A stretch of 64,000 nucleotides of DNA from Patella vulgata (lineage: Eukaryota > Mollusca > Gastropoda > Patellidae), in NCBI RefSeq assembly GCF_932274485.2, contig NC_065886.2, forward strand, positions 43,697,501 through 43,761,500. The letters are read 5' to 3'. Below are positions 12,500 through 25,199 of this stretch, piece after piece; position 1 is the first letter of the stretch; every line of letters begins with the position of its first letter. Under the pieces are notes generated by a model, which was given only the letters and a program-made list of their open reading frames with translations, was not told where the DNA came from and ran no database searches. The position numbers and the translations under genes were made by a program.

Positions 12500-15400
12500 C
12501 GCTTTCTCTTCCTAGAACACCTCCTACCAGTTCAAATAGTAAACAAAACATATTTTTGTGCTGTATAATTTGCGGTTTCTTAAAAGAAAATCATGACAGA
12601 TCTCAACTACTTCACAACTTTGATAGAAATAAAATTTATGCGCCACCTGTTGAATTTTATAGATACACGGTTCGTTTAAAAGATATATCATTATCACAGA
12701 CCAGCCAATTAAAATATCTTATTACTTCATCTTGACTCCCGATTAATATCATTAGCCGGTACAGAACAATCTTCAAACAACGTTGGATACTTCATCCTTC
12801 AAGCATCATCGTCTATGATCAGAGACCAGATGCTGTTGCTGTCGGCTTTAGAAGTAATCAACATCGCCGTGTTACCCTTTGTATGTTATGCATACGGGGA
12901 GTTGGCATATACCACAATAAGTTTGTATGGCCTTGGATCCTGGCTGATGACGATGCATTAAAGTCACCTTAATTGTTAACATTTAGCTCCGTATAAATCA
13001 AATTGTGTGAAAGGTTCGCGTAACCCTAATTTTTTATAATTTATATCTTTGAAGTATTTTTTGATTTAGAACTAGTATACTATATTAACGATGACATTTA
13101 CAATTGAATTCATTTCAGTTATTAATCATTTTTGCAAGTTAATGTTGACTATTTCTTGAAAGCTGTTACATGATTATTTTTTATACAATCTATTTTAAAA
13201 ACTTATTGTTTCGTATATGTATATAACACAGCAAACTGATATACATGCCGGGTCCATACGGGATTATAGACGGGATCGCTTCAGGAAACGGAAAAAGAAT
13301 TTAATGAGGATTCGATATTTGTAATAAATAGTAAGCGATTAAAGACAACATCGTCTTATGTATGCAATTAATTCTCCTTTGACTTCCAAGAGAGGCAAGT
13401 CACGTGACGTAAACATGACCTGGTTTGATCGAATTTTTATAGCAGGGCATTCCTTCGCAATTACAATGTTTGAGAAGGATTTGAAGCAAAATTATGACAA
13501 ATTAATTAGTTTGAATATGTTTTTAGTCCATATATACCATTAAATCACCCAGTTTGTACGCGGGAATGTATCTTTAACTGAGTGTGTTACCTTAAATCGG
13601 TATTCAAAGGCTGTATGTTAGATCTCCTTGGCTATGTGAAAAACTTAACTGCACACTTAAATTATGGAATACTCACATTCAACAAATAGCATGAATTTTT
13701 AACTTATGGAATACCCTCCACTGCCAAAAATCATGAATTTCTAACATCGCAAGCAAGTTATGTCCCCTTAAAAGCATCACTATATACTCTATTAAAATCT
13801 TAATTACGTTACTAGGAATATGTTTGTTGAAATATTATATTGTAACGCATGAAAATAGTATGATTATAATTTATGATAAATAATGATAGTGTGCATCCTT
13901 TGCCGGAACAGCTGTTTTCGTAGATTTTTTTTAGAAATTCCATTTCAATAGATTACAATAAATAGTGGTAGTATAATGATAGATATTGTAAACTTTAATT
14001 TTGTAACAATGTATCACGAATAGAAAACATCATATTAGCAATTATACACAAGGGACCTTTGCCGTCTAAGTTAGACTGAACAAAGCATTCAGTGTTGTTT
14101 ATCAATCTACCATTTGACAGTGTGTAAGTACCCACATTTTCGATTTTCAAAGGCCTAGCATTGATGGTTCATTGCGTGTACGAAAAGATGCATGTTGCAT
14201 TATTTTTTTACTCGAATAAATACTACCGATTAACTTCAAATATGTATATATATATGGTAATGGGCTGTAAAAAATAAATCATACCTTGCTTCTCGCGGTA
14301 GTATAAATATTTTCTGAAATATACAACGACATGTCATCACAAATGAATTTAATGCATCAAGCTTTATCATATGACAGGCGTGGAAAACATGATTAAAGAT
14401 ACATGCTTCAATTCCCTCTCAAAACTTTGTATTCGCCGGGGATACCTATAGCTAAGTAAGCTGTTGTTAGACGCAATGTCTGTCAACTTAGCTTCATTGT
14501 GAGGGGGGGGGGGGTCCATTTTTCAGAATGTATTTATCATTACTTACTGTACATTTACCATACATATTGAGGCCTAAGTAAATTCTTAATTATTTTCTGT
14601 CAACTTCTTTTTCCGCCGTTTATTTGCAGAGTCTTTTGTACGTTGACACCCCTCAATGTTTCCAAAACCGCCTAACCATTTGATCAAGAAATAACAACCG
14701 CTCCCTCACTTAAGCTGGCACACAATAAGCTGGCAGATAACAGTCGGGTTGCCAGTTAGTGATACCCTGACAATTTTGCCCAGTGCTTGTCCTATGAGCA
14801 TTTTTCGGGTAATCCAGTATTTTTATAGTAAGACTGGGTGTCTATACTTTCCATATATACGAACACGATAATGATCGAAAAAAAGATCCTTGACCATCTT
14901 GGAGGTAGTAACCTTATACACTATTATGGCACTATGACATCAAAGCTGACGATGAAAAAGAAGTTTGAGGCCAATCTGAATCCCCTAGCTTTTAAAATCG
15001 CTATTACGGACCTGCTACTACGGTATGCACTCCGGTTAAACGACATCATTATAATCTCACTTAACTTTAAGGTACCTCCCATAGGTCTCTTAAAGTTAAG
15101 TGGATTTTTCTCACATAAACTGGCCTTTGAATACCACTTAAAGACTAACACTTAAAAGTTAAGACAGCTTAATTTTAAGGGAAAATTTGATACTTAACAT
15201 TGTCTTTCAATACCACTTACCCTTAGCTTACAGGAAGTTACGTATATTTAAGTGAAATCTAGTAGTTAAGTGACTATCTTAGACTAAAGACACCCTTTGA
15301 ATACGGACCCTGGTTAATGACGAGTGGACATAGTGATCTAGACTAATAGCGTAAAAACCGAGGACTTCCGGTTCTAGTTTTATAACACGTATCTGAACTT

Positions 15401-16870
15401 AACTGCATCTAGGTTAATTTTAGATATGTTTGTTTTTTAAAATAAAAAAAGTTCCCTTAATAATGACCACAAATTTCAGACCACATATATTTCTTTTTTT
15501 ATGTATAAGAAACCATTTTAATGCAATATAATTCCTTTTGACAATAATGACAAATAATCTCCGTTGCTATTGTTAGATATGACAACTCCGGATGCCCTGT
15601 GATAAAATGTTTCTTTTTATAGGAGTTTATCATGTCACTTGAACGTCATGTCCATAAATCTTAAGGTCTAACAAATTTCTATTTAAAAAAAAGAAGGATA
15701 CTTTGATAAGGGCCAGTTTTATTGGAGTAGTAAGGCAACAACTAAAATACACCGAGATATTATTTATATGGGCATCATTAAGTATTTATGAAAGAAACAT
15801 ATTAATACTGTCGTTTATCACATATACCCTCAAGTTCAATGTTCTGTGAATGCACATCAAGAATTTCCCTCAGAAGGTAAAAATAGTTTAAAATTTATTT
15901 AAAATGGGCAATAATTTTTTCATATTGTCACATATTGGGCGTGTGCGTTTATTTTATTCCTTTTGGGTTGTGCAATTCTCTTACTACCTTATGTATGCGA
16001 TATTACTTTATGAGGAAAGTATTTGTTAAATGTGACGCTTTTAATTTTACCTGCTTTTTAAAGTATGATCAGACCTTGGTCAAATCCACACCGCATTAAA
16101 TACAGAAAGAGTCGGTTAATTTTATTTTACTAATTAATGACTATAATTCGAATATTCACTTGATACTGAATCTTTATCTATAATAGATTGAGGTAGGGGT
16201 TGTTGGTAAACGTGTGGGCTGTAGACCAGTCAGGTGTGGCAGGCCTCTCGAGAGGGGGTGCAGCTGGAGCGCCGCCTCACGGCCCATAAGAATTTATGGG
16301 GCCCATGAATATCTAATTTCTAAATTGAAATGGGCAATTATGCATGAATTTGTTTTTCCTTTGAAGTTTATATAAGTATGTACAAAAGTTCTCGCTTTAT
16401 CGCAATCTGCTAGTGAATCATCTAGATGTGGCTAGTGTTAGAAAGAAGGGGATGGGGGTTGAAAATGGTCTCGCCCCAGCGCATGTTTCTCCTCTCAAGG
16501 GTCCTGGGGTGTGGGGATAGGGCGATGGAGATGTTACCTAAACAAATTATGAGTTTCCCCTCGATTCGGCACCGGTTATTGATCAAAGAAAAAAAAGATG
16601 TCCGCATGAAAATAATAATCGTGAAGGGCATTTTAGATGGCCATAACATCCATTGGATTGAGTTATCTGAATAATGATGTGAAAATTTCATTTTTTTTTA
16701 AAAAAATAAGACCACATTTTATGGCGTATGGTCCAAAATTCAATACTTCCTTTTGGTCTGGAACTTCGTATTTTTAATAGATCTCTGCTTAAATTAAATT
16801 GTGTTTTTGTTTTAAATAATTGTGAACTACATGTTTCAATTGGTGTTGAATTTATTGCTTATAACATTAT
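12500..16870. other. No gene recognised
   Basis: AT-rich sequence with a G-homopolymer at about 14502-14514. Between 14990 and 15300 there are repeated 'acttaa' and 'ttgaatac' motifs that may be an old foldback repeat, but no clear ends. No coding exon could be supported. Confidence 0.45.
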
Positions 16871-16874
16871 TATT

Positions 16875-17112
16875 TTAAAGGGTGTATGGCTCTATTCCTT
16901 AAAATAGACGAAGTGGATCTAAAAGCACTTATTAATGTTATATGAATGCTATGAAGTGATCTATAATTTATTCTTTAAAAAAATATTGTAATTTTTAACC
17001 AACTACAATCGGTGAAATACGTGAACAGTCCTAATTGAATATTGAATTATAATTAGTGTGTTTAACTTCGAATATTACGCAAAATGTTGATTTGGAGGTT
17101 TAGCTCCTTTAA
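16875..17112 (-). mobile_element. MITE-1 short copy with TTAA ends
   Basis: TTAA at 16875-16878 is followed by AGGGTGTATGG. The far end is TTTAGCTCCTTTAA at 17099-17112, the complement of the usual TTAAAGGAGCTAAA start. At 238 bp it is an internally deleted member. Confidence 0.65.
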
Positions 17113-17340
17113 TGTGACATCCAATTTATAATAATTGAAATCGATGATGCTGAAATAAAAAAATAAATACAATTGCCTAGAGACATGAAAGTTGATCATC
17201 GCATTCACATATGTTACCAATTTTATTTTTAACGTTCGCTTAAACATAAATCTGATTCGTGTATTTCCACCAAGATAATGAATACAGGTAAGAAGAGATA
17301 TCATAAGTCGTACCTTTCTCTACGAAATGCTTACTGTTTA

Positions 17341-17560
17341 AGAGGGAGCCGTGGTGACTCAGTGCTTAGGGCGTTTCTTCACTAACCTGGAGATCTCGTG
17401 TTCAATCATGGTTTCCACTTGCCAATGTGATGAAGGACGGATGCCTGGCAAGTTACAACGTCTAGTCGCTCAGATAAGATAAAAAAAAAACCCAAAACAA
17501 CCGAAGTCCCGCGTACAACTGCAAAATTCTCCTCATGTTAAAAAGTTAAATCTCATTTCA
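17341..17560 (+). repeat. SINE-A copy with head
   Basis: Starts 'agagggagccgtggtgactc', with a B-box-like 'cgtgttcaatcatgg' and an ending 'gttaaatctcatttcattg'. The body is shortened and carries an A-run. Confidence 0.7.
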
Positions 17561-18289
17561 TTGTATTTTATTCATTCATACTATCTCGGAAATTCATATT
17601 GTCATCTCGTTCCTAAGATTGAATTTGTTGTGTGGATAATTTTAGATATACACGTACTGACAACAGCCATGTCCTGCGCCATGTAGCACTGACAAGGGAA
17701 ACCCAGACAAGAGCATCCCATGACTCCCTTGTGGGAGCCAGCTCCATTCCGAACACAGAGACACGCTATCTACGGATAGGTGGTATAATTTAGTTTTCGG
17801 GCGATAGTTTCGTATTGAACAGCGTCTATTTAGAAAGGGGTGGGGTGTCATATTTTACTTTGGGTTAACAGACAGGTCCAATAACCGAGTTAATGAACAG
17901 AATGCTGTTTGGAGGGCTTTTTACTCCAAAGTAATTTGAAAAGTTTGTGGTACTCCACAATTCTGCCCACTCTACCAAACAGCCAACGAGATGTGAAATG
18001 CGTTCATTCTATATTCCTTCGAGCATGTTGCTTTAATTTTTGAATATTATTATTATATTTGTACACTCTTTTGTATTGTGCTTGATAACGACAAGAGAAT
18101 CATTGTTGAAACGTAGCTTTATAGAAATACAGTAATTGTTATCCATAGAACTGTTGTGTTTATTTTAATGTGTTCAATTACTAAATGCCATTCAAACAGT
18201 ATAGAAGAGCAAAACCCTGAAGATAAGAAATTTCTTAAGTTTTAAAAGACAGAAATCCAGTTACTTCTACCACCTGCTCGTGGAAGTGG

Positions 18290-18510
18290 GTCAGCAAATA
18301 GTAATGGCGGATTCACAAACGATAAAATCATTATAATAAAAAACGCGTAAAATGGACTAACCAGGTGTAAACATTGCTGTTTTTTTTTACTATTCACGTA
18401 TTTCATCGAACAATATAAATTAAATTACAATAAAAAAATTAAGGATGCTACATAAATCACTTTATATACATTCATATTATATTAATATATTCATCTATTT
18501 TAAGGTTAAA
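18290..18510 (+). mobile_element. MITE-1 relic
   Basis: The segment 'gcggattcacaaacgataaa' and the 'cactttatatacattcatat' stretch match other MITE-1 copies. It is cut off by a SINE-A 3' fragment. Confidence 0.45.
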
Positions 18511-18518
18511 AAAAAAGG

Positions 18519-18603
18519 TTAGCACACTGCATGGCGTATGCCCGTTTTCATTATCCAAGTCGGTGCAGAACAGTAGGACGTTAAACCCCCATTTCATTAT
18601 ATT
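18519..18603 (+). repeat. SINE-A 3' fragment
   Basis: 'cactgcatggcgtatgcccg' followed by 'gcagaacagtaggacgttaa' and the tail. Confidence 0.75.
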
Positions 18604-18948
18604 TATATTAACTCATGTGTTACAATGAACCTGTAACCAATGCTTGAATAGATAGCTATATGGATAATAAAAAAATAACAGCATTTACTGTAGATGTGTA
18701 TCTAATATTATATCCCATTAAAATTAACCTGGTTTCCTGTTAAAGATAATACGGAAGTACGGTAATTAAACATTGTTTATGTCAACAGAAATCGGCCACA
18801 TACAACAAAAACATGATACATGTAAGTGGTAATTAATATATAACACTTCCACTTCACAGAACATGTGGCATATTTTATCCCCCACCCCCCAAAAAAAAAA
18901 TAAAAAAAATAAACAACATCAAAATACAAACTACCCATAAACGACACG

Positions 18949-18998
18949 GGACCCGCGGTGGCTCAGTAGGACGTTAAACCCCATTTCATTTCATTTAT
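18949..18998 (+). repeat. SINE-A remnant with only head and tail
   Basis: The first bases of the tRNA-like head (gggacccgcggtggctcagt) join directly to the 3' end (aggacgttaaaccccatttc). The body of about 300 bp is absent. Confidence 0.7.
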
Positions 18999-19999
18999 TA
19001 AACCAACGTTAGTTCAAAATAACATAATTCATTTCATGTTTTTAAACCTAAATAAAAGATGTTAATATTTACTTTAAAAGGACACCGAATTAATTTTAAT
19101 CGCTTGATCAGGGTAAGTGAAAATTTAATCATGGCACTATGTATTATTCTTACCTCGTTGCTAATAGAAACCAATTTAACATTTTATTTTTATCCTAAAT
19201 TTTTGTCCTGTAACCTAGTTTCGATAACAACCTTCATGTCATGGCTGCAATTTCCGTTTTATGTATAGATTGCTCCAATTATGATCCGTAAATATATCTG
19301 AAATAGATCCTGTAATAAGTGTCATTTTATTATAGATTACTGCACTAGAAAAGTTGTCATTATTTCGTAAACAACAGGGCTATGATCTGACTTACGGTTG
19401 TGGTGTAGGTGACCGAATGGTCATTGAGTCTACTCGTGTCTGCCTAACCCTGTGTATTTTCTTCTGGTTCTCCGATTTCCTCCCACATCTACAGCCCCGC
19501 AATTACTTATTTTGTGTTGAGTGGAAGGTAAACCCCATGAAACTTGCAGCTTTTCTGGTCGTTTAGAAGCAAACTAGGGCCGATGATTTCGTGACCCACA
19601 TCTGACCCAAAACAAGGTTGCGATTTTTTGGAACAGGATTGTAAATACTGTGTTATTGTGAATTCTAGACTAAGTGACATCATTAAGAACAATATTTATA
19701 CGGTTTGTGTATTCTTGTGTACAGAACGAGCTCTATCAATATCGACTTAATTACTACTATTACATAATTACTGACCAGTTGTAGTGGGAGGTAGCGTCAG
19801 GGGTCATACGAGCGGCTTTTGGCCCTATGACGTCAGACATTTGATTAACCAATCAGCGTTGATTTTTCTAGTAGGATACCCACAGTTCCGTGCATCGCAC
19901 GCCAAGAACTCCTTGCAACAGACCGTTTCATTGGCTAATCCTTCACATCAACCAGAACGCGAGTTATGGTAGGGTAAAGATAAGCCATATAGAGTGGAT

Positions 20000-20176
20000 A
20001 CCTAGAACAAATTGCAACAGAATTTTTCTCGATGGAATCTGGTAGAGGTGTCCCTGAAGGTCTCCCAAACAAAAATCGCCCAAAATAAAAAGATAGGTTT
20101 TCGAGTAATTAGCATAAATCCAATAATGCCGCCATTGGCACCTTACAACTCCAATATATCGGGAATGGTTGAGTTT
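20000..20176 (+). repeat. Foldback left arm, outer part
   Basis: The outer unique sequence includes 'agataggttttcgagtaatt', followed by the start of the first 174-bp unit. It matches the complement of 25780-25945 closely. It stops at 'ggttgagttt', where the LINE tail begins. Confidence 0.8.
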
Positions 20177-22270
20177 ATTTATTTATTTATTTATTTATTC
20201 TTCCAAGGGGCATATCATACATGACAATATAGATGATCATATGAAGTTACATGATAATAAGATGAGAAAGTTTTGATGAGAGAAAAAGTAATGATGTCAT
20301 GGATGACCAGCCTCTTGAGGATAACCCATAAAAACCTGCTTAAAATAAAACTAGGTTTATTTCCAATGGGGTCCTTAGAGGAGGATCAGGTTATGTCATC
20401 ATAGAGGGGCAGATTCATTTATGAAAGATGAAGGATGGAATATGACAATAAATAGTGAAATGTGTGTGTACCATAAGGGATGTGAAGTACAAAGAGGTAT
20501 GAAAGACATCGGGGTATACATACATAAACTAAAACATTTGTATATGTTTTGCTAGGAAGTGTTGTTTAACATTTTTCTTAAAAGTGCCAATGTTCTCTAT
20601 TGATTTAAGTGAGTTTGGAAGTTCATTCCAGGCCTGAATACTTGAATAGTAGAAAGTTGAGTATTGGGTATTATTTTTGCATTTTGGTACAACATAATTA
20701 TAAATGCTTGATCTAGTACTATGTAGATGAGCATCCCTCACTAAGCGAAAATTGGCTTTCATGTACACCGGAGACACATTATGAAAGATTTTGTGAACAT
20801 GGTTCAGTTTCAGTTGTTTGACTCTATTATCAAGATTTAAACTATTTAAATCTTTGTACAAATTTTGGGTAATTGAATCTCTGGGACCTAAGCCGTGTAT
20901 GAATCGGATAACTTTGTTGTGAATAATTTGTAGTTTGTTCTTCAGCTTCTTGTTTAAGCCTGAGAACCAAGCTGAACATGCATAATCTAAGTGGCATTGT
21001 ATAAGAGCATTGGTTAATAATTTCCTAGTATACTTTGTTAAAGACTTGTTATACCTATATCAAAATTTCAATCTGGTATTGACCTTTTTAATAATATTAT
21101 TAACTATTAATTCACCAGAGAGACAATGATCAATATATAGACCTAAATATTTTACACTATCTGTTGCTTGAATGACATGATCATTACACACTATTTCACA
21201 CTAGTTTTCTTTAGTTTTCTACTTGGGCCAAATAACATGCATTCAGTTTTACCTAAATGGAGGGATAATTTGTTGTCTACTAACCAGTCTGAACAAACCT
21301 TTAAGGCTTCGCTAAGTTTTAAAGATACTATTTCAGGATTTGGATGAGAAAACAGGATTGCACTGTCGTCAGCATATAAGATTAATTTACAAGGGGCAGG
21401 TATGCTAATGATCATGTCATTCACATAACAGAGAAACAACAAGGGACCCAGGATGCTGCCCTGTAGAACTCCACAAGAAATGTCCAAGGGGTCTGAGAGA
21501 GTTTTACCAACGTTGACAACTTGTTTCCTGTTGGAAAGATATGAACGAAACCATCCTGTGGATCGGACGCCGATCATTTCAAGTTTTTTTACACAAGATA
21601 TCATGGTCGACTGTGTCAAACGCTTTTTGCAGGTCCAATAGGACCATACCGGTAAAATTCCCCTTAACATTTTGATCCTTGAGATGATCCAACAAACCGA
21701 TCAAACATGTGTCAGTTGAATGGCTGCCCCTGAAGCCTGATTATTGTCTTTAAAATGAGTCTCCAGTTGTATATAAACAGCTTTTTCCAGAATCTTTGAC
21801 ACAATACTGAGAATGCTCACAGGCCTATAGTTGCTCACAAGAAGAGAACTGTTTTTTTATATAATGGTTTGACCCTAGCTAATTTCAGTTCATCCGGAAC
21901 TGAATTCTCTGAAATGGATAAATTGGTCAAAAATGTAATGAGTATTTTAAGGACATCAGCACCATCTTTTAAAAAGCGAGCTGGAATGTCATCTAGACCT
22001 GTACTTTTGGCAATGCTAAGTGATTGAAGCTCTTTATGTACAAAATCTTCTGAAACATGATGCAGGCTAAAATTAAGACTGTGAACATTACCAGTTCTGT
22101 TGTCATAGAAATCTGAAAAAAGTGTAGAATTATAATCATAAATAGAGGTAGGTATAGGTAACTGTCGAACTAGTGTTGAAGCGACAGTAGTGAAGAATGC
22201 ATTGAAGAGATTTGCAACAGTTTTCTGGTCATGGACATTCACACCATCATTGGATATTACAATATTACCA
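20177..22270 (-). mobile_element. LINE insertion (CR1/Jockey-like), 5' truncated
   Basis: The element reads on the minus strand and ends at 20177-20199 in a (TAAA)n microsatellite tail. It interrupts the foldback arm exactly between 'ggttgagttt' and 'ggagggtgtaaatg', with a shared ttt at the junctions. Only the reverse transcriptase and C-terminal parts are present. The endonuclease and the 5' region are missing. The length of 2.1 kb is well short of a complete LINE of this type. Confidence 0.8.
20529..22242 (-). pseudogene. LINE reverse transcriptase, broken
   Basis: Minus-strand pieces in N-to-C order. At 22242-21835 is the RT N-terminal part with 'STGLDDIPARFLKDGA'. Near 21835-21800 is an NYRPVSIL motif in another frame. 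At 21670-21191 is the palm, with CGVLQGSILGPLLF and the catalytic YADD at about 21376-21365. At 20861-20529 is a C-terminal thumb-like part with 'AWNELPNSLKSI'. At least two frame changes and stop codons separate the pieces, so it is not functional. The catalytic aspartates are still encoded, suggesting moderate age. The motif style fits CR1/Jockey-superfamily LINEs. The clade is undetermined. Confidence 0.8.
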
Positions 22271-22805
22271 TTTGGAGGGTGTAAATGTATTACGGGTAGA
22301 TAGGAAAGTGGTACAGATGACTCAGAAAAAACATAGCAAAAAAACGTTCCTGTTACGTCAAACCGTCATACGACCAACAATTTGCATAAATCCAATATGG
22401 CCGCCATTGACACTTAAAACTCCGATATCTCGGGAATGGTTGAGTTTGGAGGATGTAAATGTATTACGAGTCGATAGAAAAGTGCTACCAAAGAACTAGA
22501 AAAACGATGCCAGGTGACTTCCTTGTGTCATAACGTCATATGGTCAACAATTAGCATAAATTCAATATGGCCGACATTGGCACCTTAAAACTTCAATATC
22601 TCGGGAATGGTTGAGTTTGGAGGGTATAAATGTATTACTTGTAAATAGGAAAGTGCTACCAAAGAATCAGAAAAACATTGCCATATTACGTAACCGTGAC
22701 GTCGTAACGTCATACGTCCAATAATTAGTATAAATCCAATATGAAGGCCATTGGAACCATAAACATCCAGTTTCTCGCGGATGGTTGAGTTTAGAGGGTG
22801 AAACA
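22271..22805 (+). repeat. Foldback left arm, inner part
   Basis: Three further 174-bp units, each with 'ataaatccaatatggccgcc'-like sequence, 'tatctcgggaatggttgag' and 'gtaaatgtattac'. Their order matches the right arm in reverse. Confidence 0.8.
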
Positions 22806-23127
22806 ATTCATATATTTCATCAGTTTGTAAAGGTTTTAACAGGAATATTTTACTTGGTGTCTGATAGACCTGGATTTCAATTATGGACTGTACAATTCTT
22901 CTGCTAACAATTCTTCTTTATTGACGATTTCAACTTGGCGGGTCTAGTTCTGGAGCTTCTGTCCATGTGTCTCTATCTGTTTATGAAATGTGGTTGATAG
23001 ACCAAATAAGGTAATGCCCCCTCCCCCTCCCTGGTTTGTGGAGAATGGAGGTGCTTATTCCATATTTGGGAAGGAAATGAACGCCTATGACGTGCAGAAA
23101 TTAGGGGGTTATACAAAAGGGTGTTGA

Positions 23128-24217
23128 CTGTTCGGCATTTTTGTCCAAACGAGGCAAAACGTGCTAATAAAATTTTTGCCACAATTTTGCCACGTTGTAG
23201 CGTGGTAAAAACAAAATGCCACGTTTGTCTGGAGTTCCAAAACGGGTTGTTTTTTTTAAACGTCGAGCGAATCAAGGACAGCATAACATTATTTGGTGAC
23301 ACTTTCAAGCGATTATGTAGAGAAAAAAACACAAGGCAAAGTCGACTAGAAATGACATTCGTTGCATAAAAGAGTTTGTTACATTCTTTGTTGCAGTTTC
23401 ATATGTTCACACATTATTTCCATCAAAGAGATGTGAGAAATGAAAAACAGCCAAGTTCTTTGTTGCAGTTTCATATGTTCACACAATATTTCCAACAAAG
23501 AGATGTGAGAAATGAAAAACAGCCAAGTTCAAAGCGGGGCGAACTCAATAATTGTTTTTTTTTTAGGCCTTTGAATATTATTAATTACAAATATGCTGTT
23601 CCTTTTTTTTATATAATAAACGATATTATATATAATATATCTCATGAAATTTTATATAATGGGCACTCAGTTGTGTGTATAAAACTTGCAAAAGCAATTA
23701 AATTAAAATCCATCGAAAAATGAAATAGACACAATTTATGTTTATATAATGACATGCAAAGCGGGGTGATGCGAACAACTATATTAAAAATGATAATTAC
23801 ATTTACATCCTTCAGGTGACCGGCCTACGTCTGAATTCTTATATAAAGGGTTGATCTGGACTATATTTTGGAGAATAAAACTGCTTAATTTTGTGTTAAA
23901 AGCCTTTGGACCGAGCAACTAACTCAATATACATGATACGTTTTCATCTTAAACCCGTTGTTTATCATATAAAAACAGGAACAGCATATTTGGTTTGGCT
24001 GAACCCCACCCCCAACTCTTTTGAAAAATCGTGTATCCAACCTTGTGATCAGCCTCGTTCTGGACATAATACCTCGTTCCAAAAACATGGCAATTAAAAA
24101 ATACGCTTTGAAACAGATAAACCTGGCATTTTGTTTTTACCACGTTACAGCTTGGCAAAATCATAGCAAAAATTTAATACGTTTTTGCCACGTTTGGACA
24201 AAAATGCCGAACGCGGC
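23128..24217. mobile_element. Nested element with inverted repeats of about 110 bp
   Basis: The left end 'gttcggcatttttgtccaaa' (from 23129) is matched in complement by 'tttggacaaaaatgccgaac' ending near 24214. The similarity continues inwards through 'gtggtaaaaacaaaatgcca' for about 110 bp. The interior has no recognisable transposase. It is probably a non-autonomous DNA element lying inside the foldback. Confidence 0.7.
23384..23527. repeat. 72-bp tandem repeat, 2 copies
   Basis: Units begin 'ttctttgttgcagtttcata' at 23384 and 23456 and differ at two positions. They lie inside the nested inverted-repeat element. Confidence 0.9.
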
Positions 24218-24521
24218 ATTCTGAGGTTTATAGTGGAATGCTTTATTGAGAACGTGGAACATAGAAGGCTTGCAAGCAGTTTTATAGTAAAGCTGTAGGA
24301 ACGAACTAACCTGTAGTTTTATTTTACGATCACAAAGGAAACACAACAAGGAAGTCCGGTATTACTACATCGTTGCTGCTTTAATTTCAAATAAGAGGCA
24401 CAGAAGCCGTATGCATTCAAAGTACCGATCAGAAATCCTGGCCCATAAATATGATGTAGCTGTATCGCAAACGCTGAATGAAATAGGTCTAAAATTGCTT
24501 GGGGTCTCGTCGTTTTTACCA

Positions 24522-25195
24522 CACATAATAATAATAATAATAATCGTTTTCTGTAGCGCTGAACATTCAGTCAGTCTGACTGCTCTGTGACGCTTTACAA
24601 CGTAGATATGATTATAAAAAAACATATACAAATAAACAAAGGAATAGTCAAGTTACAATATACAAATGGAAAATGAAGAATTTAAATTATAGTTCAAAAG
24701 TTTAGGTAAAAAACGGGTTTTTAGCCGTCGTTTAAATATAGCCAGGTTTGGACTATTTTGGACTTCCAGAGGCAATTTGTTCCATTCGTTTGGTGCTGCG
24801 TACGCAAAAGCTCTCTCATCAAACTTTGACTTCTGTACTGGACATAAGGAACGTAAGGAAGGAGAAGGCACATATTGTGTCATCAAATCGGACAAATAGG
24901 GTGATGCCAAAGGATCATTTAAACAGTTGAAAGTGATTGTGTTTTCTTCAGCAAAATTGATGCAAAATTTGTCAATGCACTCAAAAACTTTATTGTTTCT
25001 GGTCCAGGTAATACTTTTCTGGGTGTGTGATGGATTTTGTTTAATAATCTTGCTGCAGATTAGTGTGGTTGCTGTCTTGATAAATCTCTTCTGGTCTAAT
25101 TCCAAATCCCCTTTTCGTGAATTATCATAACATTGTCGAAGAATTGTCCCACTTCTTCGTTTAATCATTACGTCTTTTCACATTGTCTGCCCATA
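24522..25195 (-). mobile_element. LINE 3' end, second family
   Basis: The minus-strand frame 25168-24653 encodes a LINE-type C-terminus of 171 residues, with 'AYAAPNEWNKLPLEVQ' followed by a basic 'FKRRLKTRF' stretch. It is followed by a 3' region ending in an (ATT)n tail (plus-strand ataataata at 24522-24545). RT palm motifs are absent, so the copy is heavily 5' truncated. Its tail differs from that of the LINE at 20177, so it is a different lineage. Confidence 0.75.
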
Positions 25196-25199
25196 ATAC

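Noticed and set aside
12735-12971. Two overlapping open frames of about 75-80 codons that read like protein
   Set aside because: I could not match either to a family, find splice sites supporting an exon, or choose between the frames.
14838-15300. Overlapping open frames on both strands with repeated 'acttaa' motifs
   Set aside because: Frames on both strands over one palindrome-rich stretch suggest repeat sequence rather than coding DNA. The ends could not be defined.
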